Source: Gracilibacteraceae bacterium
GTDB lineage: Bacteria; Bacillota; Desulfitobacteriia; Desulfitobacteriales; Syntrophobotulaceae
DNA length: 62,752 nt
Direction of reading: 5' to 3'
NCBI GenBank assembly: GCA_031266805.1
Contig: JAISAH010000080.1
Location: forward strand, 1 to 62,752
In this document: piece after piece, positions 35,409 through 45,019 of the stretch
Numbering within the stretch: the stretch's first letter is position 1
Layout of the letters: the number at the start of each line of letters is the position of its first letter
Program-made: the position numbers and the translations under genes
The notes under the pieces: model-generated
The model's database searches: none
What the model was told of the DNA's origin: nothing
What the model saw: the letters and a program-made list of their open reading frames with translations, nothing else

Positions 35409-36257
35409 TCAGGCGCCGCCGGTGAAACCCCGGCGCAATATTTCCGCCTCGGCCAGGCTCACGCCGCGGCAGCCCGGTTCCGTCCCCGGTCTGACTCCCG
35501 GCCCATGAAAATCGGAGCCTCCCGTGCGGATCAGCCCGAGTTCATCCGCCCAGCGCGTATATTTAGCGGTCTGGGCCTCGTCGTGATGGGGATGGCGCGT
35601 TTCCAGCCCCCGCAAGCCGCCGGGCATCCAGGCGGCGATCTCCGCCGCGGTCAGATCCGCATCGCCCGGATGGGCGATCACAGGGATTCCGCCCGCCTCC
35701 CGGATCCAGGCGACGGCATCCTCCGGCGTCAAAGGGTAACGCGGCACAAAAGCCGGCGCTCCCTGCGCGAGCCAGTGCCGGAAAGCGTCGGCCACACTCG
35801 CGCCGTATCCCCCGCGGCAAAGCGCTTTGGCAATATGCGGCCGGCCGGGCGCCGCGTCGGCGGCTTCCCGCAGCACGTCTTCCGGCCGGAGCCCTATCCC
35901 CAGAGAGTTCAGTTTATCAACGATGCGCTGCATCCGCTCAAAGCGCTTAACGCGGATATCCGCCAGCCGCTGCGCCAAAAGCGGCGAAAAGGCGGACGGC
36001 AGATAGCCCAGCACATGGATCTCCCGCCCGCGCCAAGAGGTATTTATTTCCAGCCCGGGCAAAAACTCAATCCCGGCGGCCGCCGCGGCCTCCTGCGCCT
36101 CCGGCAGGCCGCTCAAAGTGTCGTGATCCGTTACGGCCAGCAGCCGCACCCCGCCGCCGGCGGCATAGCGAACCAGCTCCGCAGGGGCCAGCTCGCCGTC
36201 GGAAGCGATGGTATGCGTGTGCAGATCCGCTTCATAGCAAACGCTGTATGGTTTCAA
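35409..36257 (-). CDS. PHP-domain phosphoesterase (RNase AM/YciV type)
   Basis: This 282-residue protein has the PHP metal motifs DLHTHTIASDG, AVTDHDT, GLEINT, IAHPGD and GSDFHG, as in the TrpH/YciV/RNase AM group that degrades short nucleotides or trims RNA 5' ends. It overlaps ymdB by 26 bases, so the two are coupled. Next to two other RNA/nucleotide enzymes, a role in RNA turnover is reasonable. Confidence 0.88.
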   Translation of the reverse strand: MKPYSVCYEADLHTHTIASDGELAPAELVRYAAGGGVRLLAVTDHDTLSGLPEAQEAAAAAGIEFLPGLEINTSWRGREIHVLGYLPSAFSPLLAQRLADIRVKRFERMQRIVDKLNSLGIGLRPEDVLREAADAAPGRPHIAKALCRGGYGASVADAFRHWLAQGAPAFVPRYPLTPEDAVAWIREAGGIPVIAHPGDADLTAAEIAAWMPGGLRGLETRHPHHDEAQTAKYTRWADELGLIRTGGSDFHGPGVRPGTEPGCRGVSLAEAEILRRGFTGGA

Positions 36258-37011
36258 TCTCCGCCGCCTTTCCTGTTTGCTCGTCCAAAGTCAGCAAAAC
36301 AGCGTTGAATTGGCGTGTTTCCCCGCCGGCCACATCAAAACGCGCCGGCATTTGGCTGAGAAAACTATTGATGATGATCTCTTTTTTTACGCCGAGCACG
36401 GAGTCCGCCGGCCCCGTCATGCCGACGTCCGTGATATAAGCCGCGCCTTTAGGCAAGATCCGCGCGTCCGCCGTTTGCACATGGGTATGCGTGCCCAGCA
36501 CGGCGCTGACTTTGCCGTCCATAAACCAGCCCATCGCCTGTTTTTCCGAGGTGGCCTCCGCGTGAAAATCCATGACGACCAGCGGCGTCTCTTGCCGCAG
36601 CTTCGCCGCCAGCTGCCCCGCCAGCGCGAACGGGTTATCCAGCGGCGCCATAAAAACCCGCCCAGACAGGTTCAGGATCCCGACCTTGCGCCCCTGACGC
36701 GTGACGACGCCCGTTCCCCGCCCCGGCGCCCCGGCCGGATAATTCGCCGGCCTGATCAGGCGCGGGTCGTCGTCTATAAAATCCAATATCTGGCGGTTAT
36801 CCCAGACATGATTGCCCATCGTGATAAAATGGACGCCCGCGTCATAGAGTTCAGCGGCGTTTTCCTTCGTCAGGCCGCGGCCGCCAGAAGCGTTTTCCGC
36901 GTTGGCGACGACGAGCGGATCGTCATATTCCCGCCGCAGGGCGGGCAGAAGGTCGCGCACGGCCTGCCTCCCCGGGCGGCCGACGATATCGCCGATGAAG
37001 AGGACCTTCAT
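36232..37011 (-). CDS. ymdB: YmdB-type metallophosphoesterase
   Basis: This 259-residue protein shows [42 protein letters not shown] and [10 protein letters not shown], the full TIGR00282/YmdB set of metal ligands. In Bacillus YmdB is a 2',3'-cyclic nucleotide phosphodiesterase that affects RNase Y-dependent mRNA levels and biofilm choice. It lies directly after rny with a four-base overlap, the common arrangement in Firmicutes. Confidence 0.93.
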   Translation of the reverse strand: MKVLFIGDIVGRPGRQAVRDLLPALRREYDDPLVVANAENASGGRGLTKENAAELYDAGVHFITMGNHVWDNRQILDFIDDDPRLIRPANYPAGAPGRGTGVVTRQGRKVGILNLSGRVFMAPLDNPFALAGQLAAKLRQETPLVVMDFHAEATSEKQAMGWFMDGKVSAVLGTHTHVQTADARILPKGAAYITDVGMTGPADSVLGVKKEIIINSFLSQMPARFDVAGGETRQFNAVLLTLDEQTGKAAEIETIQRLL

Positions 37012-38549
37012 TTTGCGAAATCCACCGCGCGCGTTTCCCTGATCACCACTACTTTGATCTGGCCCGGATATTCCAGTTCCGATTCGATCTTTTTCGCTAT
37101 ATCATAAGCTATTTTCGGCGCCAGGATATCGTTGATCTTTTCCGTATTGACGATCACGCGGATCTCCCGGCCGGCCTGGATAGCGTAAGATTTTTCCACT
37201 CCTTCGAACTGATCCGCGATCTCCTCCAGTTTTTGCAGCCGCTTAATATAGGACTCGAGCGTCTCCCGTCTCGCCCCCGGCCGGGCCGCCGATATGGCGT
37301 CCGCCGCCGAGACGATCACCGCCGTCAGGGTCTTCGGTTCCACGTCGCCGTGATGGCTCTCCACCGCGTAGATGGTTTCCGCCGGCTCCTTGTATTTGCG
37401 GCAGATGTCCACGCCCAGCTCGATATGGGTGCCTTCCGAGTCGTGATCCACGGATTTGCCGATATCATGCAGCAGACCGGCCCGTTTGGCCGCCTGCACG
37501 TCCAGACCCAGTTCGGCCGCCATAAAACCCGACAACTGCGCCACTTCGATGGAATGGCGCAATACGTTCTGGCCGTAGCTGGTGCGAAAACGCAGGCGCC
37601 CGAGCAGTTTAACTATTTCCGGGTGCAGGCCGTGCACGCCGGCCTCAAACATGGCCCGCTCCCCTTCTTCCCTGATGTTCTGATCGACTTCTTTTTTGGC
37701 CTTGGTCACCATCTCCTCGATGCGGGCCGGGTGGATCCGGCCGTCAATGATGAGTTTTTCCAAAGCCAGCCGGGCAATCTCCCGGCGGATCGGATCAAAA
37801 CCGGAAAGAATCACCGCTTCCGGCGTATCGTCGATGATCAGGTCGATGCCGGTCAGCGTCTCCAGAGCGCGGATATTGCGGCCTTCCCGGCCGATGATCC
37901 GGCCTTTCATCTCGTCGTTCGGCAAAGTGACGACAGAAACCGTGGTCTCGGCCACATAATCAGCCGCGCAGCGGTGGATGGCCTGGGAAATAATGTTTTT
38001 GGCCCGCTTTTCGCTTTCTTCCTTGGCCCGCGCTTCAAAATCCTTGATCCGTATGGCCGATTCGCGCGCCAGCTCTTCCTCGAGATTGCGCAAAAGAATC
38101 TGCTTGGCTTCTTCCGGCGTCAGTCCGGCCAAACGTATGAGCTCCGCTTTTTGCTGCGCCACCACGGCGTCGATTTCCTCGCTCTTTTTTTCCAGCTCGC
38201 TCTCGCGCCGCTGGATGTTATCTTCCTTGCGTTCCAGGGTCTCCGATTTTTTATCCAGGGTTTCATCCCGCTGCAATACCCGGCGCTCCATGCGCTGCAG
38301 CTCGCTCCGCCGTTCCTTTGTCTCCTTGTCCACTTCGCCGCGTATCCGCACGACTTCTTCTTTCGCCAGGACAACCGCTTCCCGTTTTTTCGTTTCCGCC
38401 GCGCTCTCCGCGCCTTTGATCAGTCGTTCCGCCTCTTTTTCCGCTGTGCCGATAACCTTTTCCGCCGTTTGTCTGCGGATGACCCAGCCAATAAATCCGC
38501 CGATAACAGTCGCGGCGAAAATGACGATAACTGTCAATAAATCTCCCAT
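37008..38549 (-). CDS. rny: RNase Y
   Basis: This 513-residue endoribonuclease has an N-terminal membrane anchor (4-24), a long charged coiled coil (~30-200), a KH domain with [12 protein letters not shown], and an HD domain with [11 protein letters not shown] and VESHHGD. It initiates mRNA decay at the membrane. It is the first gene of the rny-ymdB-PHP-murJ operon. The 60 bases before it contain the terminator hairpin of the upstream RNA gene, so transcription may depend on readthrough or an unseen promoter. Confidence 0.95.
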   Translation of the reverse strand: MGDLLTVIVIFAATVIGGFIGWVIRRQTAEKVIGTAEKEAERLIKGAESAAETKKREAVVLAKEEVVRIRGEVDKETKERRSELQRMERRVLQRDETLDKKSETLERKEDNIQRRESELEKKSEEIDAVVAQQKAELIRLAGLTPEEAKQILLRNLEEELARESAIRIKDFEARAKEESEKRAKNIISQAIHRCAADYVAETTVSVVTLPNDEMKGRIIGREGRNIRALETLTGIDLIIDDTPEAVILSGFDPIRREIARLALEKLIIDGRIHPARIEEMVTKAKKEVDQNIREEGERAMFEAGVHGLHPEIVKLLGRLRFRTSYGQNVLRHSIEVAQLSGFMAAELGLDVQAAKRAGLLHDIGKSVDHDSEGTHIELGVDICRKYKEPAETIYAVESHHGDVEPKTLTAVIVSAADAISAARPGARRETLESYIKRLQKLEEIADQFEGVEKSYAIQAGREIRVIVNTEKINDILAPKIAYDIAKKIESELEYPGQIKVVVIRETRAVDFAK

Positions 38550-38585
38550 CCTACTACGGTTCCCCCTTTGTCAAATTTTAACAAC

Positions 38586-38817
38586 AAAAAACAGCACCAT
38601 TTTAGCACTGTTTTTCACGCTACAGGCGCGGCTCGGTTGTTTGCGATATCAATAGATCTCAGTCTAATAAATTATGCGGATAAATATCTAAAGTCACGCC
38701 CCAATACTTCTTCCTTATGAATGGAACCGACAGGCGGGCGTGACATCGACACAGTCTGATTTCAATAAAATCTATCAGGCGATCTATAAATTATTGCCAC
38801 AAAAAACAGCTCTAAAC
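38586..38817 (-). ncRNA. Structured RNA with its own promoter and terminator, 6S-like candidate
   Basis: Transcription is predicted from TTGACA-17-TAAAAT (38852-38824) to a hairpin followed by T6 (38615-38587 and beyond), about 230 nt with no reading frame. A long hairpin is closed by GTCACGCCC/GGGCGTGAC (38744-38736 with 38701-38693), with an inner TTCC/GGAA stem. AUAGAUC and GAUCUAU pair lower down. The 5' CUGUUUUU can pair with AAAAACAG near the 3' end to close the whole molecule. A closed rod with an open centre, this length and own promoter resemble 6S RNA. An attenuator leader of rny is the alternative. Confidence 0.5.
38587..38615 (-). terminator. Terminator hairpin between the RNA gene and rny
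   Basis: On the minus strand AAAAACAG and CTGTTTTT flank a 13-base loop, followed by TTGTTGTT. It lies about 40 bases before the rny start. Confidence 0.65.
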
Positions 38818-38823
38818 ATAATT

Positions 38824-38852
38824 ATTTTAATGAAGCCGGCCGCCTTTGTCAA
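38824..38852 (-). promoter_or_regulatory. Strong promoter in the recX-rny gap
   Basis: On the minus strand, TTGACA (38852-38847), 17 bases, TAAAAT (38829-38824). It starts 35 bases after the recX stop and points towards rny. Confidence 0.75.
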
Positions 38853-38886
38853 TAGGGGGGCGCATACTATTTTCCAAAAAAGTATA

Positions 38887-39372
38887 TTAATTTTGACATC
38901 CTTCGCCGTGCTCGGACAGCGCCCGGCGGATATTCCTTTCGCTATACCCTTGCCGGTAAAGGGCCGCCGTGGTTTTGCCCGCCGCTGCCCGGTCTTTTTT
39001 CAGCATGGCGCGGCGGCAGTTGGCGACCTCCTGTCCCGGCGGATATTCCGCGGCCAGCGCGGCGGTGATGATCTCCTCCTCCACGCCGCGCCGCCTGATC
39101 TCGTTTTGGATGCGGCGCAGTGAGCGCCGTTCCCGCCACAGGCGGCAGTAACGGCGCGCGTAATCCTCGTCGTCGATATAACGCCATTCCAGGACCTGAG
39201 CGACGGCCGCCGCCGATTCCTCCGCGGAAAAACCGCGCTCGCGGAGTTTATCCGTCAATTCCCGCGCCGTATAGGCCCGGCGCGTCAGGCAGCGCAGGGC
39301 GGCGGCCAGCGGGTTGCCCGGCGCCTTGCCGCCCTGCGCTTTGCCGTCCGCCCTCCGGTCAGTCTTCGTCAT
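38887..39372 (-). CDS. recX: RecX, RecA regulator
   Basis: This 161-residue protein is taken to start at MTKTD (39372), overlapping the recA stop by 14 bases. It shows the RecX three-helix repeats: [54 protein letters not shown], and the C-terminal [14 protein letters not shown]. RecX inhibits RecA filament growth. Co-transcription with recA puts it under LexA control. Confidence 0.9.
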   Translation of the reverse strand: MTKTDRRADGKAQGGKAPGNPLAAALRCLTRRAYTARELTDKLRERGFSAEESAAAVAQVLEWRYIDDEDYARRYCRLWRERRSLRRIQNEIRRRGVEEEIITAALAAEYPPGQEVANCRRAMLKKDRAAAGKTTAALYRQGYSERNIRRALSEHGEGCQN

Positions 39373-40474
39373 TGAAAACGATTTCTTCCACATCATACGC
39401 GGGTTCGTCCGTTTTCGCGCCGCCCGCCGCCTCGTCGCCTGCGGGCGCCTTTGAAGTCTTCGCGGCCGTCTTCGCTTCCGCGTTCCGGCGGAGCCGTTCC
39501 CTGATTTCCTTTTCGATCTCCTCCGCCATCGCGTTGTTTTGACGCAGCAGATCTTTAACGTTCTCGCGTCCCTGGCCGAGTTTTTCCTCGCCGTAGGAAT
39601 ACCAGGAGCCGGATTTTTGCAGGACCTTGGTCTGCACGCCCAAATCGACCAGACTGCCTTCTTTGGAGATGCCCTGCCCGTAGATTATGTCGAACTCAGC
39701 AAAATTAAACGGCGGGGCCACTTTGTTTTTGACGATTTTGACGCGGGTATGATTGCCCAGTATCTCTTGCCCTTGTTTGATCACTTCCACTTTGCGCACG
39801 TCCATGCGCACGGAGGAATAAAATTTCAGCGCCCGGCCCCCGGTGGTCGTTTCGGGGTTGCCAAACGACACGCCGATCTTCTCTCTGATCTGGTTGATAA
39901 AAATAACGCAGGTCTTGCTTTTGCTGATGGCGCCGGTCAATTTGCGCAGCGCCTGCGACATGAGACGGGCGTGCAGACCCATATGGCTGTCCCCCATGTC
40001 GCCCTCGATCTCGGCCCGCGGCACGAGAGCGGCCACGGAATCGATGACGATGACATCCAGCGCGCCGCTGCGCACCAGCGCCTCGCATATGTCCAAACCC
40101 TGCTCTCCCGTATCCGGCTGGGAAATGTACAGTTCCTCCGTGTTGACGCCCAAAGCCTTGGCATAGAGGGGGTCCAGCGCGTGCTCCGCGTCGATGAAAG
40201 CCGCCACGCCGTCCAGTTTTTGCGCTTCCGCGATGATATGCAGGGCGACGGTCGTCTTGCCTGACGATTCCGGGCCGTAGATCTCGATGACGCGCCCGCG
40301 CGGCACGCCGCCGACCCCCAGCGCCATATCCAAGGCGATCGAACCGGTGGGGATCACCGCCACGGTCAAATTAGCCGACGCTTCACCCAGCTTCATGATG
40401 GAACCTTTGCCAAACTGCTTTTCAATGCCGGCAAGCGCGGTGTCAAGCGCTTTCAGCGTATCATTGTTTAACAT
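39359..40474 (-). CDS. recA: RecA recombinase
   Basis: This 371-residue protein is of normal RecA length with a slightly longer acidic, Ala/Lys-rich C-terminal tail. It has Walker [10 protein letters not shown] and Walker [13 protein letters not shown]. Conserved stretches include [45 protein letters not shown] and the L2 loop region. It drives homologous recombination and LexA self-cleavage. A consensus promoter with a LexA box lies upstream. Confidence 0.98.
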   Translation of the reverse strand: MLNNDTLKALDTALAGIEKQFGKGSIMKLGEASANLTVAVIPTGSIALDMALGVGGVPRGRVIEIYGPESSGKTTVALHIIAEAQKLDGVAAFIDAEHALDPLYAKALGVNTEELYISQPDTGEQGLDICEALVRSGALDVIVIDSVAALVPRAEIEGDMGDSHMGLHARLMSQALRKLTGAISKSKTCVIFINQIREKIGVSFGNPETTTGGRALKFYSSVRMDVRKVEVIKQGQEILGNHTRVKIVKNKVAPPFNFAEFDIIYGQGISKEGSLVDLGVQTKVLQKSGSWYSYGEEKLGQGRENVKDLLRQNNAMAEEIEKEIRERLRRNAEAKTAAKTSKAPAGDEAAGGAKTDEPAYDVEEIVFNDED

Positions 40475-40493
40475 AAATTCTCCTTTCCTGATG

Positions 40494-40507
40494 CGAACAC
40501 ATGTTCG
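40494..40507. promoter_or_regulatory. LexA (SOS) box of recA
   Basis: CGAAC-ACAT-GTTCG matches the Bacillus/Clostridium LexA consensus CGAAC-N4-GTTCG exactly. It sits just downstream of the -10, so a bound repressor would block initiation. Confidence 0.9.
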
Positions 40508-40515
40508 CTAATTTG

Positions 40516-40544
40516 AGTATAGCATCAATCCCAGGCGGTGTCAA
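40516..40544 (-). promoter_or_regulatory. recA-recX promoter
   Basis: On the minus strand, perfect TTGACA (40544-40539), 17 bases, TATACT (40521-40516). The LexA box follows nine bases later. Confidence 0.85.
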
Positions 40545-40577
40545 GCGTCAAATTCCTGTTTTTGGAGTTTTTTTGTG

Positions 40578-41066
40578 CTATAGGATCGCCGGGCGTAATT
40601 TTTTCGCCAAAAGAAAGATCGCTTTTTCCACCGCCTGACGCCGCACTTCCCGGCGTCCGCCGCTAAAACGGAATTCGCCGGCCCAGAGCAGCCCGGGCCC
40701 GGCCAGACCGATCCATACCAATCCGGCCGGTTTGTTCTCCGCCGCCCCCGGCCCGGCCACGCCCGTCACGGACAGGCTCCAGTCGCTGCCTGTCACCCGC
40801 CGCGCCCCCGCCGCCATTTCTTTCGCCACCACCTCGCTCACAGCGCCGTAAAGCCGGATGCTCTCGGCCCGCACGTCCAGCAGAGCGCATTTCAGTTCGT
40901 TGGCGTAACTGACGACGCCGCCCAGGTAATAGGCGCTGCTGCCGGGCATATCCGTCAGCGATCCGCCGAGCAGCCCGCCCGTACACGACTCGGCGGTGCT
41001 TAACGTCTGTCCGGCCCGGCATAATCCGGCCGCCAACTCCTCCATATATAAGACGGTGTCCGCCAT
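40578..41066 (-). CDS. CinA C-terminal domain protein (NMN amidohydrolase type)
   Basis: Starting at MADTV (41066), this is a 162-residue stand-alone CinA_C domain: STAESCTGGLLGGSLTDMPGSSAYYLGGVVSYANE, then SVTGVAGPGA and GLVWIGLA. Relatives such as PncC deamidate nicotinamide mononucleotide. The N-terminal molybdopterin-binding half of full CinA is absent. It lies directly upstream of recA, where full-length cinA often sits. A TTG at 41102 would add 12 residues. Confidence 0.88.
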   Translation of the reverse strand: MADTVLYMEELAAGLCRAGQTLSTAESCTGGLLGGSLTDMPGSSAYYLGGVVSYANELKCALLDVRAESIRLYGAVSEVVAKEMAAGARRVTGSDWSLSVTGVAGPGAAENKPAGLVWIGLAGPGLLWAGEFRFSGGRREVRRQAVEKAIFLLAKKLRPAIL

Positions 41067-41152
41067 AAAAAAATTACACTCTTTTCCAATTTTATTTTCC
41101 AAGACTATCGCTCTGAAAAAATACGCGGATTATTTTGTTCCGCCAATCGTTG

Positions 41153-42487
41153 TTATCCAATGATTTCCCAACGGCCGGTTTTGTCAGAACCGATTCTGTC
41201 TAATATTTTCGCATCTTTGAGTTTTTTGATTTCACGCATGATAGTCCGACGACTTTTGCCAAGTCTTTGAGCAAGTTCGTCTACAGTTATGCTGTCATCA
41301 TTGTTTATTAGTTCAAGTATCCGGTCAATCGGGGCTGCTTGATTTACAGTGCCATTTACAGTGCCATTTACAATGTCGTTTGGCATTGTAAATCCTCCCA
41401 CAAAAGGAAAGGTGACAATCATGAAATTTGGAGTGAACTTGAAAACAGTTTTATCATAGGCCTTGAGTATTCTCCCCAGACCTGAGCCAAGGTGCTCAAC
41501 CATTCCAACATCCTTGAAAACCCGCATCAGAACACGATTCCTAGGCATAGACACACAGTTGAAAAAATCCTCCTGTGAAAGTCCGTCGACAAGTCCTCCA
41601 TACGAGGTGACCGTTACCCGGTCAGCGAACAGTTCCACCACCGGCGGCACTTCACGAGACCAATCAGTATGCACATATGCGTTGATGACCGCTTCCCTAA
41701 GCGCCGAAGGGTCAATCATCTTCCGCTCCAATCGGGTTGTGGGCGTTATCTTTGCAAAAGTCCTGTTTTCAGCTGTTAGTTTTTCGAGAACCAAATTTGC
41801 GGCCTTTATCAAACAGCAGTACCCATATTCTTCATTTTCTATCAAATCGACTTTATCAATGCCCGCGTATTTTGCAACTTTGATGGATGTGCCGTTTTCA
41901 TCAGCCAACAGATAGCCGTTATAGTTGTACTCGCCGTCAGCGGTCAGCAGATCAATGTTTCGCTTGAACTGCTTGCCCAACACTAAACCTTTTCCTTCGT
42001 AGTATATCTTAAGCTGGTTGAATGTCAGTTCTCTACGCGGCGACACAGTATTATTCAATGAAACTTTTCTCCGCCGCGCGTACATGTAGTCAATCATTTG
42101 CGTTGTCATGGGTTGTACGCCGCTGCCAATCCGAATATAGCATCCATTAGGCGACATTCCGTATTTGCGAATATAATACGGTTTTTCAACTCCGCTTGAT
42201 ATGATGAGCTTAATAATCCGTTTGCCATCATGGTTCTCCGCAATAACATCGAACAGCCCCAATGTATTGGGCAAAACATTGTCTTTAAGCCTATTAACAA
42301 TTTTCAACTGGTCGCCGTCAATGTCGTCCAGGCCATTAATGCTTCCATCATCACCCACGCCGAAATAGATAAAACCGCCTTCCTGTGAGTTCAAAAAGCC
42401 AACAGCTTTACGCTCTAAATCGTCAGTCAGTTCCCTCTTAAATTCTATTCGATTTGTTTCATATCCTTCGGCGACAATCCAGCTCAT
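41153..42487 (-). CDS. AlbA_2/AAA_4 ATP-binding protein coupled to the type III R-M genes
   Basis: This 444-residue protein has an N-terminal AlbA_2 (Schlafen-like) domain (TNRIEFKRELTDD, GFLNSQEGGFIYFGVGDDG). A GHKL-like C-terminal half follows (SALREAVINAYVHTDWS, DRVTVTSYGGLVDGL, LGSGLGRILKAY), then a winged helix (~395-440; DELAQRLGKSRRTIMREIKKL). A short NGTVNGTVN duplication sits in the linker. It overlaps the res stop codon by four bases, so it is probably the third gene of the R-M operon. Its role there (regulator or effector) is unknown. AT-richer than the core genes. Confidence 0.82.
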   Translation of the reverse strand: MSWIVAEGYETNRIEFKRELTDDLERKAVGFLNSQEGGFIYFGVGDDGSINGLDDIDGDQLKIVNRLKDNVLPNTLGLFDVIAENHDGKRIIKLIISSGVEKPYYIRKYGMSPNGCYIRIGSGVQPMTTQMIDYMYARRRKVSLNNTVSPRRELTFNQLKIYYEGKGLVLGKQFKRNIDLLTADGEYNYNGYLLADENGTSIKVAKYAGIDKVDLIENEEYGYCCLIKAANLVLEKLTAENRTFAKITPTTRLERKMIDPSALREAVINAYVHTDWSREVPPVVELFADRVTVTSYGGLVDGLSQEDFFNCVSMPRNRVLMRVFKDVGMVEHLGSGLGRILKAYDKTVFKFTPNFMIVTFPFVGGFTMPNDIVNGTVNGTVNQAAPIDRILELINNDDSITVDELAQRLGKSRRTIMREIKKLKDAKILDRIGSDKTGRWEIIG

Positions 42488-45015
42488 ACTTGTATCTCCG
42501 TGAGTCTCACATCAAGCTCTGATCTGAAATTTACAATCGTTTCCTCTTTTAAGCTCTGGAAAAATTGATTGTAACTTTGCTCCGTCAAAAATGTAAGCTT
42601 ATATCGCATCGGATCACCGCTCGCTTTCAAGTGTTCGTTGATCCTTTCGAAATGAAGCATAGCATATTCATATTTTTTTATATTTTCATCCGACGGTTCA
42701 CGTAATTCTTCATCACCCTTTATTTCTACAACTATGATCAAATCTCCAGCCTTGATAAAAAAATCTGGGCTGAATTTGCCTCGTTTAGGATGCTCTCCTT
42801 TCTTCCATGCATAATCAATTTCATAGAATCGTGTAGCCGCAGACTTAAGCCAAGCATCGTAACGCTCGACCGTGTTGGATTCAATAAGCCTTTTGATAAA
42901 ACGTTGCTCGTTATCTGAATCTGCAATAACCAAGTTCATAGGTGTTTTGAAATCATATCTATTCCCAATCGGAATCCCCTTATACCCACTTCCCTGTTCA
43001 GTCACTTCGTCGAAAAACTCAATCTGTTCATCAACAAGGCTGTTACGGGTCTGGTCGGTGAAAAATATAGATTTGCTACTGCGGAGTTCAGCAACTGATA
43101 CGCTGTTTGCCTGACGCTGACGGGTAGAGATTGTCTGAAAGCGATCCACGATGGGAGTGTAACGTACATTCTTCGACATCTGACGACGCAAGGTGCCCAA
43201 TGATTGAAGGAATTTCTGTTTCATGCTCTCTGTGGCAACACCGGTGTTACGCCTCTCCAAAGAGCTTTTAACAATTTCTTCTAAACGAGTTATGGGGAAC
43301 TGATCCGTGTAAATTGTACGCATTATGGGATTCGGATCGTCCGCGTCTTGGGCTTCTTCCAACCGGGCGTACATAGCGTGGGCAATCTCATTGGGAGTAT
43401 AGGTTTTATGATATATTGTTGTCTGCCATTTATAGCGCTCACCCGTTGTAGCTCGCTCAAATTCAATGCTGACATCTTCCGCCGGTGAATCGGTCGCCAG
43501 ATCAACATAGCCTTTGGTAAATAACGCGTACTCACCTTCCATCTGCTTTTCAACGGAAGTTTGCTTAAGAGTATAATCAATATTTAGAAGATCAAAATGA
43601 TAAGCGGAGTCTTCGATTATCCGTGATGTAAGCCGTTTTTCAATCTCCAATATTTCGTTGACAAGATGCCGAATGCGCGGCGCCCACGCATCGTGATTGA
43701 AGACCGTTACTTCCGGTTGCTTGCCAACCCAATCATTTGGGACGCGTAGGCCTCGTCCGAGAACTTGTGCTATAAGCAATTTACTGTTAAATGCGCGTTC
43801 TTTATGTGGCACAATCTGAAAGACCCGTTTTACATCCCAGCCCTCATTGAGCATGGAAACGGCCACTATCCACTCCACCGGGCTATTAGGCCGATCAACA
43901 GAAGTCAATTTTTTCAAATCTGGAGCATTGTTGTAAATGACGAGAACTTTATCTGCTACGTCCTCTACAGAAATTCCGGCTTGCTCAATAAGGAACCCTT
44001 TTAATTCTTCAGCAACATCTTTACAATCGCTAATGGTTTGGGTGACGATAATGGTAAGCGGTATGATATCTCTGTTTCTGAGTTTGCGCTTAATTTCTTC
44101 ATGTTGATTGCGGATTAGTTGCCATTTATCGTCTGGTTCACCCGTGCGCGGCATTTCGGCTATATAATCAACTTTTTTAATATATTTCTCTTCAATCGCC
44201 TGTCGTAATGAATAGCGAAAGATCACGTCAGCGAAATACTCGTCTTTAACGTAACATGTACCGGAAACACCGACAATATAACGAAACGCATAATCAGGGT
44301 TTGTCAAGAATTCTTTCCACTTTTTTAACTTTGTTCCTGATTCATTGGCGACATGGTGCGCTTCATCGTTCAATACCGCGGCCCGTTCCCCTTTTCCTTT
44401 CAGGCTCTCGCGAATAGATGAACCGACATGTTCAAGCACTGCATGGTAGTTTTCTACGCAGATGCTTCCCTCTGTTATTGTTTGACTGGCATTGATAATT
44501 GACGGCGCGTTGATTTTGCTATCCGGCGGCAATAGCTCACGCAGATCGGCATTGGCGGCCAGTTCGCCAAATTTCTTCATCAATCCGTATTCAATAGTTG
44601 TTGATGGGCATAGGACAAGGACACGATCAACTGCCCCTTCCGCCAGAAGGATGGCGGCAAGTCCATACAGAACATAACTTTTGCCTACACCGGTCGCCAA
44701 ATCAAGAGACGCGGAAAGTTTGTCCGGCATTTGTAAATGTCGTTCCATGCCGGGCCAAGAGCCATAACGCGCTTCGAGGGCATCGTTAGTGTTAAAATTT
44801 TCTTTGGCAAGTGCGTGCAAATCGAAATATTCACCCGCCAGAAGATAGCGAAGAGTAACGCGAATAGCCTCTTTCTGGTATTCGCGGGAGCCGCACAACT
44901 CATCAATGAAAGCCTCGTATCGGCTTTCATCCCAGCGAGAACGATCTACAGCCTGATTAATTCTGAGTACCAATTCTTCATTGCGAAACTGCTGATTGTC
45001 GGCATTGCGTGGCAT
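42484..45015 (-). CDS. Type III restriction enzyme Res-like helicase-nuclease
   Basis: This 843-residue protein has an SF2 helicase with Walker A ATGVGKS (107-113), DEAH in NDEAHHVANES, a GVSGTCY motif III-like segment and ARG-type motif VI in AQVLGRGLRVP. The C-terminal PD-(D/E)xK nuclease reads SPDFFIKAGD, then VVEIKGDEE. With the adjacent Mod it forms a type III restriction system that moves along DNA between unmethylated sites before cutting. It is slightly shorter than classical Res (~950). It starts four bases after mod. Confidence 0.9.
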   Translation of the reverse strand: MPRNADNQQFRNEELVLRINQAVDRSRWDESRYEAFIDELCGSREYQKEAIRVTLRYLLAGEYFDLHALAKENFNTNDALEARYGSWPGMERHLQMPDKLSASLDLATGVGKSYVLYGLAAILLAEGAVDRVLVLCPSTTIEYGLMKKFGELAANADLRELLPPDSKINAPSIINASQTITEGSICVENYHAVLEHVGSSIRESLKGKGERAAVLNDEAHHVANESGTKLKKWKEFLTNPDYAFRYIVGVSGTCYVKDEYFADVIFRYSLRQAIEEKYIKKVDYIAEMPRTGEPDDKWQLIRNQHEEIKRKLRNRDIIPLTIIVTQTISDCKDVAEELKGFLIEQAGISVEDVADKVLVIYNNAPDLKKLTSVDRPNSPVEWIVAVSMLNEGWDVKRVFQIVPHKERAFNSKLLIAQVLGRGLRVPNDWVGKQPEVTVFNHDAWAPRIRHLVNEILEIEKRLTSRIIEDSAYHFDLLNIDYTLKQTSVEKQMEGEYALFTKGYVDLATDSPAEDVSIEFERATTGERYKWQTTIYHKTYTPNEIAHAMYARLEEAQDADDPNPIMRTIYTDQFPITRLEEIVKSSLERRNTGVATESMKQKFLQSLGTLRRQMSKNVRYTPIVDRFQTISTRQRQANSVSVAELRSSKSIFFTDQTRNSLVDEQIEFFDEVTEQGSGYKGIPIGNRYDFKTPMNLVIADSDNEQRFIKRLIESNTVERYDAWLKSAATRFYEIDYAWKKGEHPKRGKFSPDFFIKAGDLIIVVEIKGDEELREPSDENIKKYEYAMLHFERINEHLKASGDPMRYKLTFLTEQSYNQFFQSLKEETIVNFRSELDVRLTEIQV

Positions 45016-45019
45016 TAAA

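Noticed and set aside
38740-39123. Open frame across the recX-rny gap and into recX
   Set aside because: It is antisense to recX in its second half and overlaps a region with promoter and RNA structure; no codon signal.
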